DNA from: Anaerolineae bacterium
GTDB lineage: Bacteria; Chloroflexota; Anaerolineae; Aggregatilineales; Phototrophicaceae
Length of the DNA stretch: 64,000 nucleotides
Assembly: GCA_022820665.1 (NCBI GenBank)
Contig: JAJEFB010000026.1
Coordinates: 1 to 64,000 of the forward strand
Direction of reading: 5' to 3'
Under the pieces are notes generated by a model. That model saw only the letters and a program-made list of their open reading frames with translations, had not been told where the DNA came from and did no database searches. Below are positions 34,604 through 43,377 of the stretch, in pieces (within the stretch, counting starts at the first letter, position 1; the number at the start of each line of letters is the position of its first letter). A program made the translations under genes and the position numbers.

Positions 34604-35240
34604 TTCTGCGTCCTTCGTGCCGCCAGCTATCAAGCACTTTACGAATGTATCTCCAATTGCGGGCGCTGCGCTCTGCCGCGTAGCGCATCGCGTCCTCAAT
34701 CCAGTCATTGGGGAATTCGGATTCCGCTTCGCGGATGGCGTCAACGATCATGGGCGTCAGCACGCCGATGTTTTCCTCGTAAAGCCCGTAAAGCGTCGGC
34801 CGCGGCGGCAGGATTTCTATCTCGTCCTCGCCGGCCGGTATCCATTCCCCGGCGACGAGTTGACGGTGGGTCATCCGCCCGTCGGCGTCGTTGAGCAAAT
34901 AAACGCGCCTTTGCATACCCTGGCGACGGATAGTCGCCTCCAATAGCGTTCCGCGACGAACTGCTTTTTCCAGCGCATCGTCAAGCGTTTCGGATGCCCG
35001 CCGCGAATCGTCCGCGGTCTGAAGACTGTTCATTAGTTGCTTGTTCGCGAGCAATTCATCGTAGCGCAGATAGCGGTAATTGCCTTCTTTCTGCTGAATC
35101 GCGGACAGGCTAAAGAGCGTCAGCTTTAATTCCGCGAGATCGTCAATCTCCAGCAGCAAGGATTCGAATAGCTGAGCCGGCAGGGCGACGACCTCGTCTC
35201 GAATCATGAATCCAGCGAAGCTATCGGTCATAGCGCTCAT
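34527..35240 (-). CDS. DnaD-like primosomal protein
   Basis: This 237-residue protein has an N-terminal winged-helix part (FESLLLEIDDLAELKLTLFSLSAIQQKEGNYRYLRYDELL) and a C-terminal DnaB/DnaD domain, LYGLYEENIGVLTPMIVDAIREAESEFPNDWIEDAMRYAAERSARNWRYIRKVLDSW, with the conserved Y-x-x-N and W-x-Y-I-x-x-I/V-L-x-x-W pattern. Members remodel DNA and assist helicase loading at the origin or restart forks. The start overlaps dnaB by four bases. It is followed by the DnaC-like loader, an arrangement like the Gram-positive primosome gene set. Confidence 0.82.
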   Translation of the reverse strand: MSAMTDSFAGFMIRDEVVALPAQLFESLLLEIDDLAELKLTLFSLSAIQQKEGNYRYLRYDELLANKQLMNSLQTADDSRRASETLDDALEKAVRRGTLLEATIRRQGMQRRVYLLNDADGRMTHRQLVAGEWIPAGEDEIEILPPRPTLYGLYEENIGVLTPMIVDAIREAESEFPNDWIEDAMRYAAERSARNWRYIRKVLDSWRHEGRRSEKAGQDLERRKQYTAGEWKDFIES

Positions 35241-36601
35241 TCCAAATTACTTAGATCAACCCGCTTCATGTTGACATCCATGAATTTGGTGATCGATTTC
35301 TCGAAGTAGAGTTGAATGGTGCCGGTGGGTCCGTGACGATGCTTTGAGAGCATCACATCGGCCTGATTGGGGAATTCGGTGGTATCCGGGTTGTAGACCT
35401 CGTCTCGATACAAGAACAATACAGCGTCCGCGTCTTGCTCAATGCTCCCGCTCTCGCGCAAATCCGATAACTGCGGTCGCTTGTCTTGTCGCTGCTCGAC
35501 CGCCCGCGAAAGTTGCGCCGTCGAAATGATCGTGACGTTGAGTTCGCGAGCCAGTTCTTTGAGCGACCGGCTGATATAACTGATCTCTTGCACACGGTTG
35601 TTTTCGTAAGCCTTGCCGGCCGACATGAGCTGCATATAGTCCACCATCACGATATCAAGCCCGTATTCATGCTGCAGCCGACGGCATTTGGTGCGCATTT
35701 CAATCGGCGTGATCGAAGGCGTGTCGTCGATGAAAAACGGCAAATTGGAGATGCGACTGACCGCTTCGGTGAAGCGTGTATGCTCGCGCGCCGAGATATT
35801 GGCCGAGCGCAACTGGTGAATGCGAATGCCGGTCTCCATCGAGATCAGGCGCTGAACCATCTGCTCGACACCCATCTCCATGGTGAACATCGCGACGCGC
35901 GCCCCACGCCGCGCCACGTTTAAGGCTACGGTCAGTATCCAGCTTGTCTTGCCCATGCCGGGTCGCCCTGCGAAGACGATCAGGTCCGACTTTTGGAAAC
36001 CGCCCAGCAAGCCATCCAGCGCTTTGAAGCCTGTCGGCAAACCGACCGTGCCCGCGCCGGCAGCCAGCAGCCGCTCCATCTCGTCGTAGTAATCGCTGAG
36101 GGCTTCGGATACTGGCACGAATTCGCGCTTGATCTGGCTGTTGCTGACGGCGAACAGCGCCAATTCGGCATCGCTAATCACTTTATCGATGGGGAGTTCT
36201 TCGTCAACTGCCAGGCGACGAATCTCGTCGGAAGCCAGCAGCATCTTGCGCCGAATCGAGGTGCGTTCGACCAGTTTGCCATAAACTTCGGCATGAACCG
36301 ACGAAGGCGTATTGTTCACCAGGTTGGTCAAGTAGGCTTGGCCGCCGATTTCATCCAGCACGCTCATGTTTTGCAGTTCAAGGGAGAGGGTCACATAATC
36401 GATGGCGTCGCCGCGTTCTTGCAAGCGATTGAGCGCAGCCCAAATATATTCGTGCCTTTTGAGGAAAAAATCGCCGCCTTCCAGGAACGAGGCGATGTTA
36501 AGAAAGGATTTAGGCTGTAAGAGTATAGCGCCGAGCAAAGCTTGCTCGGCTTCCAGGCTAGCTGGAATCTGCAAATGCGTTTGAGTTAACTGGTCTGTCA
36601 T
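35237..36601 (-). CDS. dnaB: Replicative DNA helicase
   Basis: DnaB is the hexameric fork helicase. The N-terminal helical domain (PASLEAEQALLGAILLQPKSFLNI) and the linker are followed by a RecA-type motor: Walker A VFAGRPGMGKTSWILTVALNVA, Walker B and H-loop IVMVDYMQLMSAGKAYENNRVQEISYISRSLKELARELNV, then QLSRAVEQRQDKRPQLSDLRESGSIEQDADAVLFLYR. Length (454) is normal, and there is no intein. The ATG is supported by a 116-base spacer. It is the first gene of the dnaB, dnaD-like, dnaC-like, GNAT run. The C-terminal KHRHGPTGTIQLYFEKSITKF is typical. Confidence 0.96.
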   Translation of the reverse strand: MTDQLTQTHLQIPASLEAEQALLGAILLQPKSFLNIASFLEGGDFFLKRHEYIWAALNRLQERGDAIDYVTLSLELQNMSVLDEIGGQAYLTNLVNNTPSSVHAEVYGKLVERTSIRRKMLLASDEIRRLAVDEELPIDKVISDAELALFAVSNSQIKREFVPVSEALSDYYDEMERLLAAGAGTVGLPTGFKALDGLLGGFQKSDLIVFAGRPGMGKTSWILTVALNVARRGARVAMFTMEMGVEQMVQRLISMETGIRIHQLRSANISAREHTRFTEAVSRISNLPFFIDDTPSITPIEMRTKCRRLQHEYGLDIVMVDYMQLMSAGKAYENNRVQEISYISRSLKELARELNVTIISTAQLSRAVEQRQDKRPQLSDLRESGSIEQDADAVLFLYRDEVYNPDTTEFPNQADVMLSKHRHGPTGTIQLYFEKSITKFMDVNMKRVDLSNLE

Positions 36602-36717
36602 GCCTTCGGTTCCGCGGGAACAATGCGCTAATGGCAGTGAAAGCGCCGCCTGCCTACAACTGGCAACAGCATCGATTTTTCAGGCGACGGCTGGCCGATC
36701 CCAGTCTTGACTGGCGA

Positions 36718-37263
36718 CTATTCATCCTCGTCGAAATCATCGAGATTGAGCGTATCTACGAAATCGGCAAAGGCGCTGAGCTTGGTCTCGTCGACCTTTT
36801 CCGATGGATCCATGGAGTCCGCGAATTCATCGTCCAGCCCCAGTATCTCCGGCTCGACATTGCGGTCGGGGCGAATGCCGGCCTTGTCCATTACCTGTTT
36901 GTCAACGTAGATTGGCGCTTTAAGGCGAACCGCCAGGGCAATGGCGTCGCTTGGGCGCGAATCGATGTCTATCGAATCGCCATTCACTTCAATGTTGATC
37001 TGGGCATAAAAGACATCTTTGCTCAAATTGTTGATGAAAATGTGGCGAACGGCGCCGCCCATTTCGGTGATCGTTGCCTTGAGCAAATCATGCGTCAAAG
37101 GGCGCTCGCGCAGCATTCCCTGCAATTCCAGGGTGATTGCCTCGGATTCAAACGCGCCTATCCAGATCGGCAAATATCGCTCTTCCTGCGTGTCCCGCAA
37201 AACAACCAGGCGATGCTGCGACATCAGGCTCACCTGGACACGATCTACGATCATTTCAATCAT
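36718..37263 (-). CDS. Bifunctional nuclease (BFN, DUF151) family protein
   Basis: This 181-residue protein matches the BFN/DUF151 domain: MIVDRVQVSLMSQHRLVVLRDTQEERYLPIWIGAFESEAITLELQGMLRERPLTHDLL followed by SRPSDAIALAVRLKAPIYVD. Plant and bacterial members have reported RNase and DNase activity, but many are untested. The C-terminal tail is acidic. A TATAAT with TTGAAG at 16 bases lies just upstream. It is separated from dnaB by 116 bases and is likely its own transcript. Confidence 0.88.
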   Translation of the reverse strand: MIEMIVDRVQVSLMSQHRLVVLRDTQEERYLPIWIGAFESEAITLELQGMLRERPLTHDLLKATITEMGGAVRHIFINNLSKDVFYAQINIEVNGDSIDIDSRPSDAIALAVRLKAPIYVDKQVMDKAGIRPDRNVEPEILGLDDEFADSMDPSEKVDETKLSAFADFVDTLNLDDFDEDE

Positions 37264-37301
37264 GGAATTCGATCACTTTACCTCAGATTGAGTCTGCTCA
37301 G

Positions 37302-37329
37302 ATTATACACCTTTATCGCGCCACTTCAA
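37302..37329 (-). promoter_or_regulatory. Sigma-70 promoter for the BFN gene
   Basis: Minus strand TTGAAG (37329-37324), a 16-base spacer and TATAAT (37307-37302), about 40 bases before the ATG at 37263. The -10 is perfect. Confidence 0.55.
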
Positions 37330-37400
37330 AACAGTTCGAAGTACAGCGCAGGGCAATCGCATCAAATTATTTCTTAGCCCCGGGTACAGCGAGGGTCGCG

Positions 37401-37432
37401 TAGGTCGCGTAGACACTGACCGTCGGTCGCGT
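37401..37432. repeat. Dispersed GCGTAGACACTGACCG repeat, copy 1
   Basis: The core GTCGCGTAGACACTGACCG, preceded by a short duplication GTCGCGTAG, lies in the spacer after the BFN gene. Copies share the core at 37961-37985 and 47153-47177, all in spacers. Confidence 0.6.
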
Positions 37433-37960
37433 CGACACCGGCTAAGCCGCCGACACAAAGTTTTTTGTTTGCTAGCGAAGTTATCATGTATTCGGAATGA
37501 AGCCACTCCCGGAGAATATTTGTTTTCAGTTTGTTTTTTGTCCGACTTTGTCCGTTTCGGACAATAAAATATATTTTTCGGACAATAGACGCGGTTTTGC
37601 GGCTGAAACGGAGAAAAGGCAGGCGGCTGACGGTATGAATTTGGCTTGCCGGCGCAGCGGCGCTTCCGCCGCCATAAAGTCGGCTTCCGCCCCTGACATG
37701 CCTCTGAACCACCCATAGTTGCCCCACTAAATTCCGCAAGTGTATCGACACCGTATAGATACAGTCTGATTTTTCGAGGGATACTTTTTAGAATCCGGCG
37801 GTGAAGGCGGGAACAGGCGGATTGCATCGGCTGGGGAGCGAGATTGAGAGCTTGCGATAATTGATCCATAGGGGGAGCATATCATCATTTTGAGCAGAAA
37901 TGAAGAACAAATGTTCGCAGTTTTCGAGATTGCCGAAAAGCGATTTTTGCCCCCCGGGGG

Positions 37961-37985
37961 CGCGTAGACACTGACCGCCGACACA
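37961..37985. repeat. Dispersed GCGTAGACACTGACCG repeat, copy 2
   Basis: GCGTAGACACTGACCGCCGACAC follows a CCCCCCGGGGG run. It matches the 37401 and 47153 copies over at least 16 bases. Confidence 0.6.
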
Positions 37986-38205
37986 GCCCGCCTAGATCTA
38001 GTAAGCCTTCGACACTGACTACCGATACTGAGCTGCGGGAAAAGATTCAGGGTGGGGATGGAAAGGCAATTGTTTTTAATGCGATTACGCTGAAGTACAT
38101 CGGAGAAAATTCACCTGAGAAAATCGACTTCGATCGACGCTGTCAAATCTACTATTTGGCGCCGATATTGACTACACTTGCTGCAGCCGACGCCACGGGG
38201 TTCTC

Positions 38206-38883
38206 TTGCGCATTCATCTGTGCCTTGTCTTTATCTTGCTGACAGCGTCTTGCCAGTCCATCGTTGAACGACTGGGGACGGGCGATGGTCCCGGCGTCGG
38301 TTTTACTTACCTCGACTTGATTTACAGCGATCGGTTTGACGGTCCCGGCAACTGGACGAGCTACGACGGCGGCGACAAGCTAAAAATGGCGGTGGATGAC
38401 GGCAGCTACAGAATTTGGCTGACGAATCGCCAATACGTTTGGGCGCAGCTCCCCTATACATTTGACGATGTTGTTATTGAAGCGGAAGTCAGGCAATTGT
38501 CCGACTTCAATCATAACGCCTATGGAATCGCCTGTCGGCTTGATCCAGCAAACAGCGGTCGCGGCTATTACTTTTTGATAGGCGGCGACGGCTACTACAG
38601 CATTCGCTGGAGCAATGGACGTTCCTTGGATGAAATCGTCAGCGCCAAGCCCTCGGGGGTGATCAATCGAGGCTCGTCTATGAACCGAATTAAGGCAATT
38701 TGCGTGGGCGACTATTTGGCGCTATGGCTCAACGGTCAATTCGTCGCTGAAGCGCGGGACAGCCGCGCCGATGCCGGCGCGGTTGGTCTGTCGGCGGTGA
38801 TGAACTATACCGGCAAGACCGTGGAAGTGGTCTTTGACGACCTCAAAATTTGGCGGTCGGCGCTGGATGAGCCCGGCAAGTAA
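38206..38883 (+). CDS. Predicted lipoprotein with LamG/DUF1080-like beta-sandwich
   Basis: This 225-residue protein starts with TTG and has a lipoprotein signal, MRIHLCLVFILLTASC, with the lipid-attachment Cys at about residue 16. The remainder is a jelly-roll of the LamG/3-keto-disaccharide hydrolase (DUF1080) type: IYSDRFDGPGNWTSYDG, VVIEAEVRQLSDFNHNAYGIACRL, GYYFLIGGDGYYSIRWSNG, NRIKAICVGDYLALWLNGQFVAEARD and a final VVFDDLKIW strand. Such domains bind or cleave glycans on the cell surface. No catalytic residues are identifiable. It is unlinked to the sugar operons here. Confidence 0.7.
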   Translation: MRIHLCLVFILLTASCQSIVERLGTGDGPGVGFTYLDLIYSDRFDGPGNWTSYDGGDKLKMAVDDGSYRIWLTNRQYVWAQLPYTFDDVVIEAEVRQLSDFNHNAYGIACRLDPANSGRGYYFLIGGDGYYSIRWSNGRSLDEIVSAKPSGVINRGSSMNRIKAICVGDYLALWLNGQFVAEARDSRADAGAVGLSAVMNYTGKTVEVVFDDLKIWRSALDEPGK

Positions 38884-38975
38884 TACGACGACTAGACGGC
38901 ACAGGATCGCGCAACGACCACGCGTCATATCGCGTATACTGTACACCATAAACCCTGGGTTACAGGTCAATTGAT

Positions 38976-39815
38976 ATGGGACTGGAAGACACCATTGCGG
39001 AAGCCATTGTGATGGCGATGGATGAATTGGCGGGGAATCCGCAAAAGGCAGCCGCTTCGGCGATGGAATGCGATTCCGCGGCGCAGTGGATCAAGCAAGA
39101 GACCACCAAGCTGGCGCTGGTTGGCGGCGCGGAGATGGTGATCCCGGGCCTTCATGCCTTTACCATTCCGACTGGCATCAGCTACTTGCTGCACAAGATG
39201 GGATACATCTGTTGGGGCGTCGGCGCCTTGAAGGGCGCCTTTTTGGTCGAAACGGAAGCCTATTCGGATTTGCGCAATATCCTGGCGCTTTGGGCTAACA
39301 ATACGCACTTTGACGCCAGCATTATCGAGCATCTGGCGATTTCCCTGGCGTGTTTCAGGTGGGCGATGTCTGCGGAGGGACAAGCCGCTATGCCCAAGCT
39401 CTTGGAGTCGTCCACCGACGAGACGACCTTGCGTACGTATCATATTTTGCAGCGACTGGTGGAAAACTACGTAGCCGGCGACGAACGCGGACTGCTGATG
39501 ATGGAGGCAATAGGCGGACCGGCATTCGCGCAAGAATTGCTGCAGAGCGGCGAAGCAAACGTCCAGCACCTCGATAACGAAGTTATGTTAACCCGTCCTC
39601 TGGGACGCAAAGTCAGCTGGCGTCTGGCAAGCAAGCTGGCCTCACGTTTGGGCGCCCGCGTGCCGGCCAGGATGATCGTCGGCTTTGTTCCGCTGGCGGG
39701 CGCGGTCGCGAATGCCTTCTTCAACGTTCAAACCATGCAGAGCATGGCGGAAGCTGCCGAAAAGTATTACGACCGGCAACTGCGCCTCGAACATCTGAAA
39801 GAGGCGCTGCGTTGA
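38976..39815 (+). CDS. EcsC-like protein
   Basis: This 279-residue protein resembles the EcsC family in its second half: RLGARVPARMIVGFVPLAGAVANAFFNVQTMQSMAEAAEKYYDRQLRL, with the conserved VPLAGAxxNxxF. The first half has helical, amphipathic segments and a hydrophobic patch (LALVGGAEMVIPGLHAFTIPTGISYLL). EcsC proteins are poorly understood. It is convergent with the TIR gene, ten bases apart. The ATG lacks a strong ribosome site. Confidence 0.6.
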   Translation: MGLEDTIAEAIVMAMDELAGNPQKAAASAMECDSAAQWIKQETTKLALVGGAEMVIPGLHAFTIPTGISYLLHKMGYICWGVGALKGAFLVETEAYSDLRNILALWANNTHFDASIIEHLAISLACFRWAMSAEGQAAMPKLLESSTDETTLRTYHILQRLVENYVAGDERGLLMMEAIGGPAFAQELLQSGEANVQHLDNEVMLTRPLGRKVSWRLASKLASRLGARVPARMIVGFVPLAGAVANAFFNVQTMQSMAEAAEKYYDRQLRLEHLKEALR

Positions 39816-39824
39816 TGTAGCTGT

Positions 39825-40706
39825 TCAAGACGATTCGCTTGCTCGCAGGACTGCCAGGATCTGTGCCAAAACTCCCTTGAACGATTCCAGAATCTCCGCG
39901 CTGCTCAAAACAGTTAGCGGAATGGTCGGTCTGCGATCGGACTTGGCCACGGGCAATCTATACTCGGACGGCAGTATCTGATTGAGCCGCTTCAGAAGAA
40001 CGCGGCGAGCCCTTATTCGATGATAAGGCGCGAAGGATGCCAGGTGGTCAAAATATATTTGCGCGGCGGGCGTCTTGGGGTATGCCCAAATCGACAGAAC
40101 CGTCACCGGGCGGCCTTTGAAGTTCATGCGCACATGACAACCAGGATTCACGCGCCCGCCAAAAGCCACCTCATCTGCAATCCGAGTCGACCAATGAAAC
40201 AGATCGCGCGCCGCCAATGTAGCAATTTCGCCACCCGGCAATTGTTCTACATAAGGGAAAAAATTGGCGCGATTGGCTTTGGAAGCATTGGCTTCATCTG
40301 GGTAGGCGATACTGGATCCGAGCGACGATAATGCGCTGGTCAGAGATTGAGCCAACTGCTTTGACCCTGCCGCGAAATCTTCTCGAAAGTCGCAGTATTG
40401 GATGTTGACCAGATGCAAGGGCAGGCGAAGGTCATCCACGAGCGCGGTGAAGAGCGGTTTCTTCAGTTGAAAAGCATAGAGGCATTCTCGCTCGACCCAA
40501 ACCGATCCCAGGGAGGCTTTGGAAAGGACTGTGACTACAGCGTCGCAGCGTTCGATGCCGGCTTGAATCTCGCAGAGCCAATCGGCGCCGCCGCGAATGT
40601 TCTCGTAATCGACCCAGACATCGAATCCGGCGCGCTTCAAGCCTTCGACGATGCGCAGGGTCTCGTCATTGTTTTGATTGCTGTGACTGACAAAGACTTT
40701 GGGCAT
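39825..40706 (-). CDS. TIR-domain protein with C-terminal domain of unknown function
   Basis: Residues 1-120 are a bacterial TIR domain: KVFVSHSNQNNDETLRIVEGLKRAGFDVWVDYENIRGGADWLCEIQAGIERCDAVVTVLSKASLGSVWVERECLYA, including the BB-loop region and a catalytic-Glu candidate in ERECLYA. Many bacterial TIR domains cleave NAD and trigger death during phage infection; others are structural. The C-terminal 150 residues are not recognised. They contain LFHWSTRIADEVAFGGRVNPGCHVRMNFKGRPVTVLSIWAYPKTPAAQIYFDHLASF and could sense a ligand or bind DNA. No Thoeris ThsA or other partner is adjacent. A perfect 23-base hairpin precedes it. Confidence 0.75.
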   Translation of the reverse strand: MPKVFVSHSNQNNDETLRIVEGLKRAGFDVWVDYENIRGGADWLCEIQAGIERCDAVVTVLSKASLGSVWVERECLYAFQLKKPLFTALVDDLRLPLHLVNIQYCDFREDFAAGSKQLAQSLTSALSSLGSSIAYPDEANASKANRANFFPYVEQLPGGEIATLAARDLFHWSTRIADEVAFGGRVNPGCHVRMNFKGRPVTVLSIWAYPKTPAAQIYFDHLASFAPYHRIRARRVLLKRLNQILPSEYRLPVAKSDRRPTIPLTVLSSAEILESFKGVLAQILAVLRASESS

Positions 40707-40733
40707 TTGCTGTACTTGGGATTCGCGCTCTCT

Positions 40734-40756
40734 CTCGCAATACGTGGTATTGCGAG
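40734..40756. repeat. Perfect inverted repeat upstream of the TIR gene
   Basis: CTCGCAATAC-GTG-GTATTGCGAG has 10-base arms and a 3-base loop, between the acyl-CoA dehydrogenase stop and the TIR start. It lacks a U-tract, so an operator or transcript-stabilising hairpin is as likely as a terminator. Confidence 0.55.
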
Positions 40757-40802
40757 TTCCAAATGCGGTGCTGCCGCGAAGCCGAAAATAGATTGTCCCG
40801 TC

Positions 40803-41999
40803 CTAACGAGGCTTGTCCATCGCGCCGTAACGCTTGATGACATCGCGGGCGACGACCATGCGATGCACCTCGGACGCGCCGTCGTAGATGCGAAAGGCGC
40901 GCGCCTTTTCGTACCAGGTAGAAAGCGGCAAATCCCGAGAGATCCCGCGTCCGCCGCAGATCTGTATACAACGATCCAATACGCGGCTGACGGCTTCCGC
41001 CACTTGCACCTTGGCGATTGAGGTTTCGACCCGCGCTTGCTCGCCCTGCGCCAAGAGCCAAGCCGCTTCGTGGATGAGCAGGCGCCCCATCTTGAGTTCC
41101 ATCTCGGAATCAGCCAGCATCCATTGCAGAGACTGATGAGAGCTCAGCGCGCCGCCAAATGCCTCCCTGGTTGTGGCATATTCAGTCGCGATTTCCAGCG
41201 CGCGCTGCGCGATGCCGGTCCAGCGCATGCAGTGCGTCAGGCGCGCCGGACCCAGGCGCGATTGCGCCAGCATGAATCCCTCGCCTTCGCCGCCCAGGAT
41301 TGCGCTCTGCGGCAGGCGCAGGTTGTCGTAGCGGATCTCGACGTGACCGCCGAAGTCTTTGGCGCCCATCACCGGCACATCGCGCAGGATATGGATGCCC
41401 TTGCTTTCGCGCGGCGCCAGAAACTGCGTACAGCCTTGATAGGGGTGCACGTCGGGATTCGTCACCGCCATGATAATGAAGAAGTCGGCGATTTCACCGT
41501 TGCTGCTCAGCCATTTGTGTCCGTTTATGACCCAATCATCGCCGTCCTTTTCGGCGCGGGTCAGGATCATTCGCGGATCGCTTCCCGCGCCGGGCGCGGG
41601 CTCAGTCATCGAGAAGCTGGAAAAGGTCTCGCCCTTTGCCAGCGGCGCCAGGTATCGTTCTGTTTGTTCTTCGTTCGCCCAATTGTGCAGCAGGTGCATA
41701 TTGCCTTCGTCGGGCGCGGCGCAATGGATTGCGAGCGGTCCCAACATGCTGCGGCCCGCAGCTTCAAAGACCGGCACGATCTCTTGAATGTTGAGACTCA
41801 TGCCGCCCCAGGCTTTGGGCATGGTCGGCGCCCAAAGCCCCGCCGCCTTCGCCTTGGCGCGCAGACCTTGCAAGATGTCGTTGTTCAGGTCCCGACCCGT
41901 TCGCAGCAACTCGCTTTCCACCGGGATGACCTCATCGTCGACGAATTGCCGAACGCGGTGAGCAATGGTCTGCACATGGCGGGGAATGGTGAATTCCAT
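40803..41999 (-). CDS. Acyl-CoA dehydrogenase
   Basis: This 398-residue flavoenzyme introduces a trans-2 double bond into an acyl-CoA, passing electrons to ETF. The order of domains is normal: N-terminal helices (RQFVDDEVIPVESELLRTG), the middle beta domain (AKGETFSSFSMTEPAPGAGSDPRMILTRAEKDGDDWVINGHKWLSSNGEIADFFIIM), and a C-terminal helical domain (QICGGRGISRDLPLSTWYEKARAFRIYDGASEVHRM) with the catalytic-base region. The closest type cannot be fixed, though the C-terminus resembles ACAD10/11-like enzymes. It is not in an evident fatty-acid operon. Confidence 0.9.
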   Translation of the reverse strand: MEFTIPRHVQTIAHRVRQFVDDEVIPVESELLRTGRDLNNDILQGLRAKAKAAGLWAPTMPKAWGGMSLNIQEIVPVFEAAGRSMLGPLAIHCAAPDEGNMHLLHNWANEEQTERYLAPLAKGETFSSFSMTEPAPGAGSDPRMILTRAEKDGDDWVINGHKWLSSNGEIADFFIIMAVTNPDVHPYQGCTQFLAPRESKGIHILRDVPVMGAKDFGGHVEIRYDNLRLPQSAILGGEGEGFMLAQSRLGPARLTHCMRWTGIAQRALEIATEYATTREAFGGALSSHQSLQWMLADSEMELKMGRLLIHEAAWLLAQGEQARVETSIAKVQVAEAVSRVLDRCIQICGGRGISRDLPLSTWYEKARAFRIYDGASEVHRMVVARDVIKRYGAMDKPR

Positions 42000-42410
42000 G
42001 CCCGTTACCTCGCTGTTTCTGCACTATGGTTTGACTGGCGAGTATACCATAAGGATGTCGGCATTGTGGCGGAGATCGCCGCCATCGCGCGATGGCAGGC
42101 AACAGATTCGCCTATTGCGGTATGGCGGATATGGCCTTTTCACCAGCGCAATATGTGTTTGCTTGCGGGCGACCTATCAGGTCGCCCGCTTCCTGGCTCG
42201 GAGCGACTTGGCAGTTTGAGATTGTTGATCGACACTAAGTTGATACTGTAGCAGAAAACCGGTGGCTATAGGTGAAAAATGTTCGCGGATTGAAGTTTCT
42301 TTTCATAGACAGTCGTTGGATCACTTGTAGCCAGCATATACAGCCCCTATTGCTTGCATGTTATTGGCGAGCCTCATATACTCGCGAAAGGCTCTGGGAA
42401 GGAGATGGTC
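42000..42410. other. Spacer with palindrome before the second nucleoside hydrolase
   Basis: About 410 bases between divergent genes. It contains the palindrome GCGGGCGACCT-ATC-AGGTCGCCCGC at 42165-42189, a member of the dispersed GGGCGACC family. The 42354 start in the track is rejected because AAGGAG points to the ATG at 42411. No other gene is seen. Confidence 0.5.
42165..42189. repeat. Dispersed palindrome GGGCGACC family, copy
   Basis: Arms of 11 bases flank ATC: GCGGGCGACCT-ATC-AGGTCGCCCGC. Other copies with different centres are at 23343, 23395, 55561, 60636 and 60677. Confidence 0.7.
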
Positions 42411-43343
42411 ATGCGCAAATTCATCATTGATACGGACACCGCCTCCGACGACGCTGTCGCGCTGGTGATGGCGCTGCAAGATCCCGATATTGACGTGCGG
42501 GCGATCACGGTCGTGGCGGGCAATGTCCCTTTGAGTCAAGCCCTGCAAAACGCGCTGTATACGGTGGAATTGTGCGGGAAGGACGCGCCGGTTTACAGCG
42601 GTTGCGCCAAGCCCATCTTACGTGAGCTGGAGACGGCGCAAGACGTTCATGGCGCCGATGGCATGGGCGATATCGGCCTGCCGCTCGCGGGACGAGCGCC
42701 GGCGCCGGGGCATGCGGTTGATGTTCTGCGACAGGTCATCAGGGAAGACGCCGGCGACATCACATTGGTCACGCTGGGACCATTGACCAATGTCGCGCTG
42801 GCTTTGCTGCGAGAGCCGGAATTGGCCGCGCTTGTCGAACACTGCTATATCATGGGAGGCATTGGCGAGGGGCACGGTAACGTGACGCCAACAGCCGAGT
42901 TCAACATCTGGGCGGATCCCGAAGCGGCCAAAATCGTCTTTGAATCCGGCATGAAGATGACTATGGTTGGCTGGGACATCTCGTGGAAATACGCCACCTT
43001 TGATCCCGGGCAAGCGGCTGAAATTCGCGATATTGGCAGTCCATTGGCTCACTTTGTCGTGGATATTCAGGCGACTTTGACGGAGTACGCCATTGAGTCG
43101 TCGCATTTGGCTGGTTTTGACTTGCCCGATCCTATCACGATGGCGGTCGCCATTGATCGCGGCATCGCGACCTTTCGAGATTTCCGCGTGGACGTCACAA
43201 CGGGAGACGGTTTGCAGCGGGGCATTACGGTCGTAGATGTATTGGGCGTTACAGGACGAAGCCCGCAGATGGCAGTGACGACAGGCGTCGATCGCGCCGC
43301 CTTCGTGGACATGCTCAAGCGATCGGTGTCGCGTCCGGTCTAG
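42411..43343 (+). CDS. Inosine-uridine-preferring nucleoside hydrolase family protein (second copy)
   Basis: Starts MRKFIIDTDTASDDAVALVMALQDPDIDVRAITVVAGNVPLSQ. The DxDxxxDD calcium motif is retained as DTDTASDD. VYSGCAKPILRE, HGADGMGDIGL, LGPLTNVALALL, CYIMGGIGEGHGN and AEFNIWADPEAAKIVFESG follow in the family order. It is clearly homologous to the protein at 7166-8137 but not identical, so both arose by duplication or transfer. The ATG at 42411 has AAGGAG six bases upstream. Single gene; the role is probably nucleoside salvage. Confidence 0.88.
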   Translation: MRKFIIDTDTASDDAVALVMALQDPDIDVRAITVVAGNVPLSQALQNALYTVELCGKDAPVYSGCAKPILRELETAQDVHGADGMGDIGLPLAGRAPAPGHAVDVLRQVIREDAGDITLVTLGPLTNVALALLREPELAALVEHCYIMGGIGEGHGNVTPTAEFNIWADPEAAKIVFESGMKMTMVGWDISWKYATFDPGQAAEIRDIGSPLAHFVVDIQATLTEYAIESSHLAGFDLPDPITMAVAIDRGIATFRDFRVDVTTGDGLQRGITVVDVLGVTGRSPQMAVTTGVDRAAFVDMLKRSVSRPV

Positions 43344-43377
43344 CTGAGCCCGGAAACTTGTTCCGGCACTTTCAAGA

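Larger units (their letters stand above)
37308..38205. other. Long repeat-rich spacer without a supported gene
   Basis: About 900 bases. It holds two copies of a GCGTAGACACTGACCG repeat (37401-37432, 37961-37985), an AT-rich patch with TTTGTCC and GGACAAT pairs at 37540-37600, and an open stretch at 38030-38200 reading KIQGGDGKAIVFNAITLKYIGENSP... that looks protein-like but has no start and runs into the lipoprotein gene in another frame. It may be a gene remnant. The 188-residue ORF 37303-37869 crosses repeats and is not called. Confidence 0.5.

Noticed and set aside
37303-37869. 188-residue minus-strand ORF in the repeat spacer
   Set aside because: It crosses dispersed repeats, has Arg/Pro-rich text with no recognisable fold and a promoter inside its 3' end.
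39825-40706. Calling the TIR gene Thoeris
   Set aside because: No ThsA-type SIR2/SLOG effector is adjacent, and the C-terminal domain is not of the ThsB type.
41037-42251. 404-residue plus-strand ORF over the acyl-CoA dehydrogenase
   Set aside because: Antisense shadow; the minus strand carries the full acyl-CoA dehydrogenase signature.
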